This document shows positions 60,682-64,000 of a stretch of DNA of 64,000 nt, piece by piece. Position numbers and translations under genes: made by a program. The first letter of the stretch is position 1, and each line of letters opens with the position of its first letter. The notes below the pieces were generated by a model. It saw only the letters and a list, made by a program, of their open reading frames with translations. It searched no databases and was not told the origin of the DNA. Source of the DNA: Microthyrium microscopicum (Eukaryota; Ascomycota; Dothideomycetes; Microthyriales; Microthyriaceae); NCBI GenBank assembly GCA_010405405.1, contig MU004236.1, positions 2,349,707-2,413,706 on the forward strand. The letters are read 5' to 3'.

Positions 60682-63439
60682 TTATATAGCCTATATAGCT
60701 TATATAGTTATAGTTTTACTTTCTTTTTATATTTTACCTTTTAATTTATTATTTCTTTATATCTAATAATACTAATCTTTATATAGAAAGCTTTACCCTA
60801 AATAAAAGATCTAAATAAGTAACTTATCTATATCTATAATAATATTAATTTTAAGAATACTAAGCATTATAAAGTTAATAAGAAGAAGACTAAGATAATT
60901 TTTATAATTACTACTACTATTATAGTATGCTTTACTATTTTTATAGATATAGAGCTCCTTTAGTCTATATATAATTCTACTATTAGACTAAAGTAAGAAT
61001 ATATTATTAATAGTTTATTCTATATTAGGAATAAAACATTAGTATTATAAAATACTATATACTTTTATTCTATATAATAACGTATAATTTATAACTCGCT
61101 ATAGAAGGTTTATAGTAAAAAGATAGAACTAAAAAAGTAGTAGTAGTTAAAAAAGAAAAATAAGTCTAAAAAGAGTAAGCTTAGTCTACCTTAGTAGCTA
61201 ATAATTAATTATCTTATATTAGAAAAAATAGTATTCTATTAATTTAGTACTATTAATAAAAATAAAGGTACTATTTAGGGTATTTATACTATATATAAGC
61301 ATATATTTCTAGACTAGATAAACTATAAGTACTAATTAAGGCTAACTAATACTAGATTTAATATATTTAAAAATTCTTTAATTATAGTTTATAAAGACTA
61401 GTTAACTTATAAGCTAATTTAATAAACTAAGGTTAATTCTATAGACTCTCTTTTTCTATTTATATAGTATAAATAGTTATTATTTTACCTAGGATTATTC
61501 TATATTAGTATAGCTATTACTAATCTTATAGTTTAGACTTATTTTAATATTATTACTAGTAATATTAGTAATAATACTATTTATACTATTAAGTTAAATC
61601 TTTTCTTTTAAAACTAATTTATTTATATATAGGATAGATAAAAGATCTATTAGTTAGCCTTAGCGTTAGTAGTAAGCTTTTAAGCTTAGGTTTTAATTTT
61701 ATTTATATAGGTTATAATTAATAAGAAAAAGAGTATTCTAGTATTTACTATTAAGTCTAATTATCTTAATTATTAAAGTATACTAATAAATAACGTTACT
61801 TAGCTATCTTATTAAAAAGTTAGATAATTAAGTAACTTAATTATATAGCATACCTTTATACTCTAGGTATAAAATAGTAGGACTACTAATCTTATATATT
61901 TTACCTCTTCTTTAGTCTAGGTACCTCTAAACGCTAATTAACTTAATATTAATTTTTAAACTATATATTAATATCTTTAAGAGATTAAGTTATAGATTAT
62001 ATTTTATTATACTATTAAGTATAGGAACGTTAGTATATTTAAGCTTCTAATTAATTCTTTACTATTAATATTTTCTAAATTAGGTTAGTATAATTATATA
62101 GAGATAATAATATATTAGAGGTAGCTACTTATAGATAGTATATATACCTTAGTACTATAAAGGTTTCTTTTATAGTTTACGTTTATAAACTAAAAAAGTA
62201 AATTAGATATCTTTAAAGTAATAGATCTTAGTTTAGAGTACCTTAATTATACTTATAAGCTAGATATAAAATATTATAAGAACTTAATATATAATTTTAT
62301 AACTACTTTTAACTAATTTTATCTTACTAGTCTATTTTAGTACGTACTTTATAACCTCCTTAAGAGTACTTTTAGGAATATTAATAATAGAGTATATACT
62401 TCCTACTAAGCTAATATAGATATTTAGTAATAAGCTATATATCTTATAAAAAATAGATATTTTAGGCCTTACCCTAAAAGTAACTAGCTAGTTAAACTAT
62501 TTAATTCTAGAGATATTAAGCAATATAGCATAAATAACTTAGATAAGTATATTACTATTTTTAACTCCTCCTTTATATAAATAACTATAAGTAGTTATCT
62601 TCTTATATATAAACTATTCTAAGACTTAGTTAGGTATAGGCCTATTAATAGTCTTAGTAATAAGTATAGTAAGGATTTTAATAACTATATTAATAATTAT
62701 CTTAATATAAATAATAATAAGTTTATTAAACGTAATAGTATTAGTATATTTCTAAAAAAGATACTAATTAATATAGACCTAAATAAATAGAAAGTTTTAA
62801 GGCTAGAATAGGAAGCTAAGTAATAGTAACTAGAAAAAGAAGATAAATTATTTAGAGATAAAGCTAATATAGAAATACTTAATAAGAATAGTACTATTTA
62901 AGATATTATTCTATAGTATATACTAGTCTAGTATCCCTAAAATATAACTTCTATAGTAAAGTATTATATTACTATCTATTATAATAGTATTTTAGTTTAA
63001 TTTCTCTACGTAATATTATCTTTATTATAAAGATCTATAAATTTAGTAATAGTAGTAATAGGCGTAGATATATTATTCTTATTATCTAACTATTATTATA
63101 TTAGTTAAGGCATATACTTTTACCTTCCTATAAATTAGTTATCCTATATTATATCCTCTTCCTAGCTCTTATAGCGCATTTAATAGTATAAAAATTATTA
63201 AATTAAATAAGGCCTTTCTAGTTAGGAGGTCTACTCTTATTTAAGTCTTGTATTTAGTTACTAATCTTGTCTATAGCGCCTAATAGTAATAAATATACTA
63301 AATATAACGTAAATTTAGATAAGATAAGAGTTTAGATTATTATAGGATAGGCAAAGGGCAATAGTAAGTAAGATTAATATATTATTATAGATAGAGTATA
63401 CTTAGTACTAGTCGTTAAAATTATTATTTCTAATATAGG

Positions 63440-63665
63440 TAAACGTATTAAACTATTAAACTAGTACTTCTAACTATATAGAACGTATACTATATATAAG
63501 ATAGATTCTAGGGTTTAAACTAAGGCTTCTAACTATATAGAACATATAAGCTATATAAGACAAATTATAGAGTTTAAACTTAGGCTTCTAACTATATAGA
63601 GTATATAAGCTATATAAAACGTTTTTATAAGTTTAGACTAGGGCTTCTAATTATATAGAATATAT
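63440..63665. repeat. Tandem array of a 59-bp unit, four copies
   Basis: CTTCTAACTATATAG recurs at 63467, 63526, 63585 and 63644 (last copy with one change), an exact 59-bp period. The units also share a GTTTAAACT-type segment. Copies differ mainly by transitions. Confidence 0.75.
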
Positions 63666-64000
63666 CTACCTATCTTTTTAGTTATAATTATATAGTTTAC
63701 TAGTATCTTTTCTAAGTAGGAAAATTTTAACTTATTAGAGTATAGTATTAATAAGTAAGTATTCTATAATAAAGTATATATATAGATTAAAGCTCTAGTA
63801 ATCTACTTTACTCTATATTTATATTAAGTTAGAGTATTATTAGTTTTAGCTAGTTATATATCCTTAGCTTTTAGTATATTATTAAAGCTTTATATAAAGA
63901 CTATATATTACTACTCCTAATATTATTATAGAATTATAAAGGCTCTAAAAAAGTAAAGTTATATTAGCTATAGTATTTTATATTAACATTACTAATATAT

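Larger units (their letters stand above)
59100..64000. mobile_element. RIP-degraded AT-rich repeat block, unresolved, continues past window
   Basis: Composition is like the 13.4-37.4 kb insertion: long TA-rich runs, almost no CpA or TpG, stops in all frames. No LTR pair is visible inside the window, since the block is cut by the edge. I could not recognise a polymerase or transposase with confidence. It contains a 59-bp tandem array (63440-63665) and a 16-bp inverted repeat (60615-60681). Confidence 0.7.

Noticed and set aside
59100-64000. Identification of a specific transposase in the right AT block
   Set aside because: RIP-decayed translations gave no pattern I could match with confidence to a known polymerase, recombinase or transposase.

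Overview
The window is nuclear DNA of a filamentous ascomycete (Pezizomycotina). The genes carry many short introns of about 45-70 bp with GT..AG ends and CTAAC/CTGAC-like branch sites. The families are typically fungal: a Zn2Cys6 regulator, a HET protein, a fungal rhodopsin-like membrane protein, an SLN1 kinase and a DUF7726-like protein. Normal-composition gene blocks alternate sharply with very AT-rich blocks almost devoid of CpA and TpG, the mark of repeat-induced point mutation (RIP). I cannot fix the genus; the layout is that of an AT-isochore genome.

Layout. 1-5571: an edge-truncated FAD oxidoreductase (-), a Zn2Cys6 transcription factor (+) and an FAD monooxygenase (+), possibly a small catabolic or secondary-metabolism cluster. 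6999-12246: a coiled-coil protein, ubiquitin-L40 and the RNA polymerase I factor Rrn7. 12447-38479: a cytochrome P450 split by a 24.3-kb insertion. 38893-43700: a two-domain DUF7726-like protein, a rhodopsin-like membrane protein and a protein with an internal ubiquitin-like domain. 44908-50451: a HET gene with two in-frame stops, a secreted HD-domain protein and a berberine-bridge-type flavin oxidase. 51379-58544: an SLN1-type hybrid histidine kinase and eIF5A. 59100-64000: a second RIP-degraded AT block.

The central structure is the insertion at 13389-37721. It is a set of nested LTR retrotransposons, each with equal-length LTRs and a perfect 5-bp target duplication. A Copia-type element (295-bp LTRs, TSD GGAAG) lies in a P450 exon. 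It contains a truncated LINE and a Gypsy-type element (222-bp LTRs, TSD AGGTA). That element in turn contains another Gypsy-type element (226-bp LTRs, TSD CTTAA). All are dense with RIP-type transitions and stops. Without the insertion and one TSD copy, the two P450 halves join in frame to a full 513-residue enzyme.

Exon models were built by hand from splice signals, reading frame and recalled family alignments. Every multi-exon model totals a multiple of three. Three genes have their first coding exon reduced to 1, 3 or 4 nucleotides.
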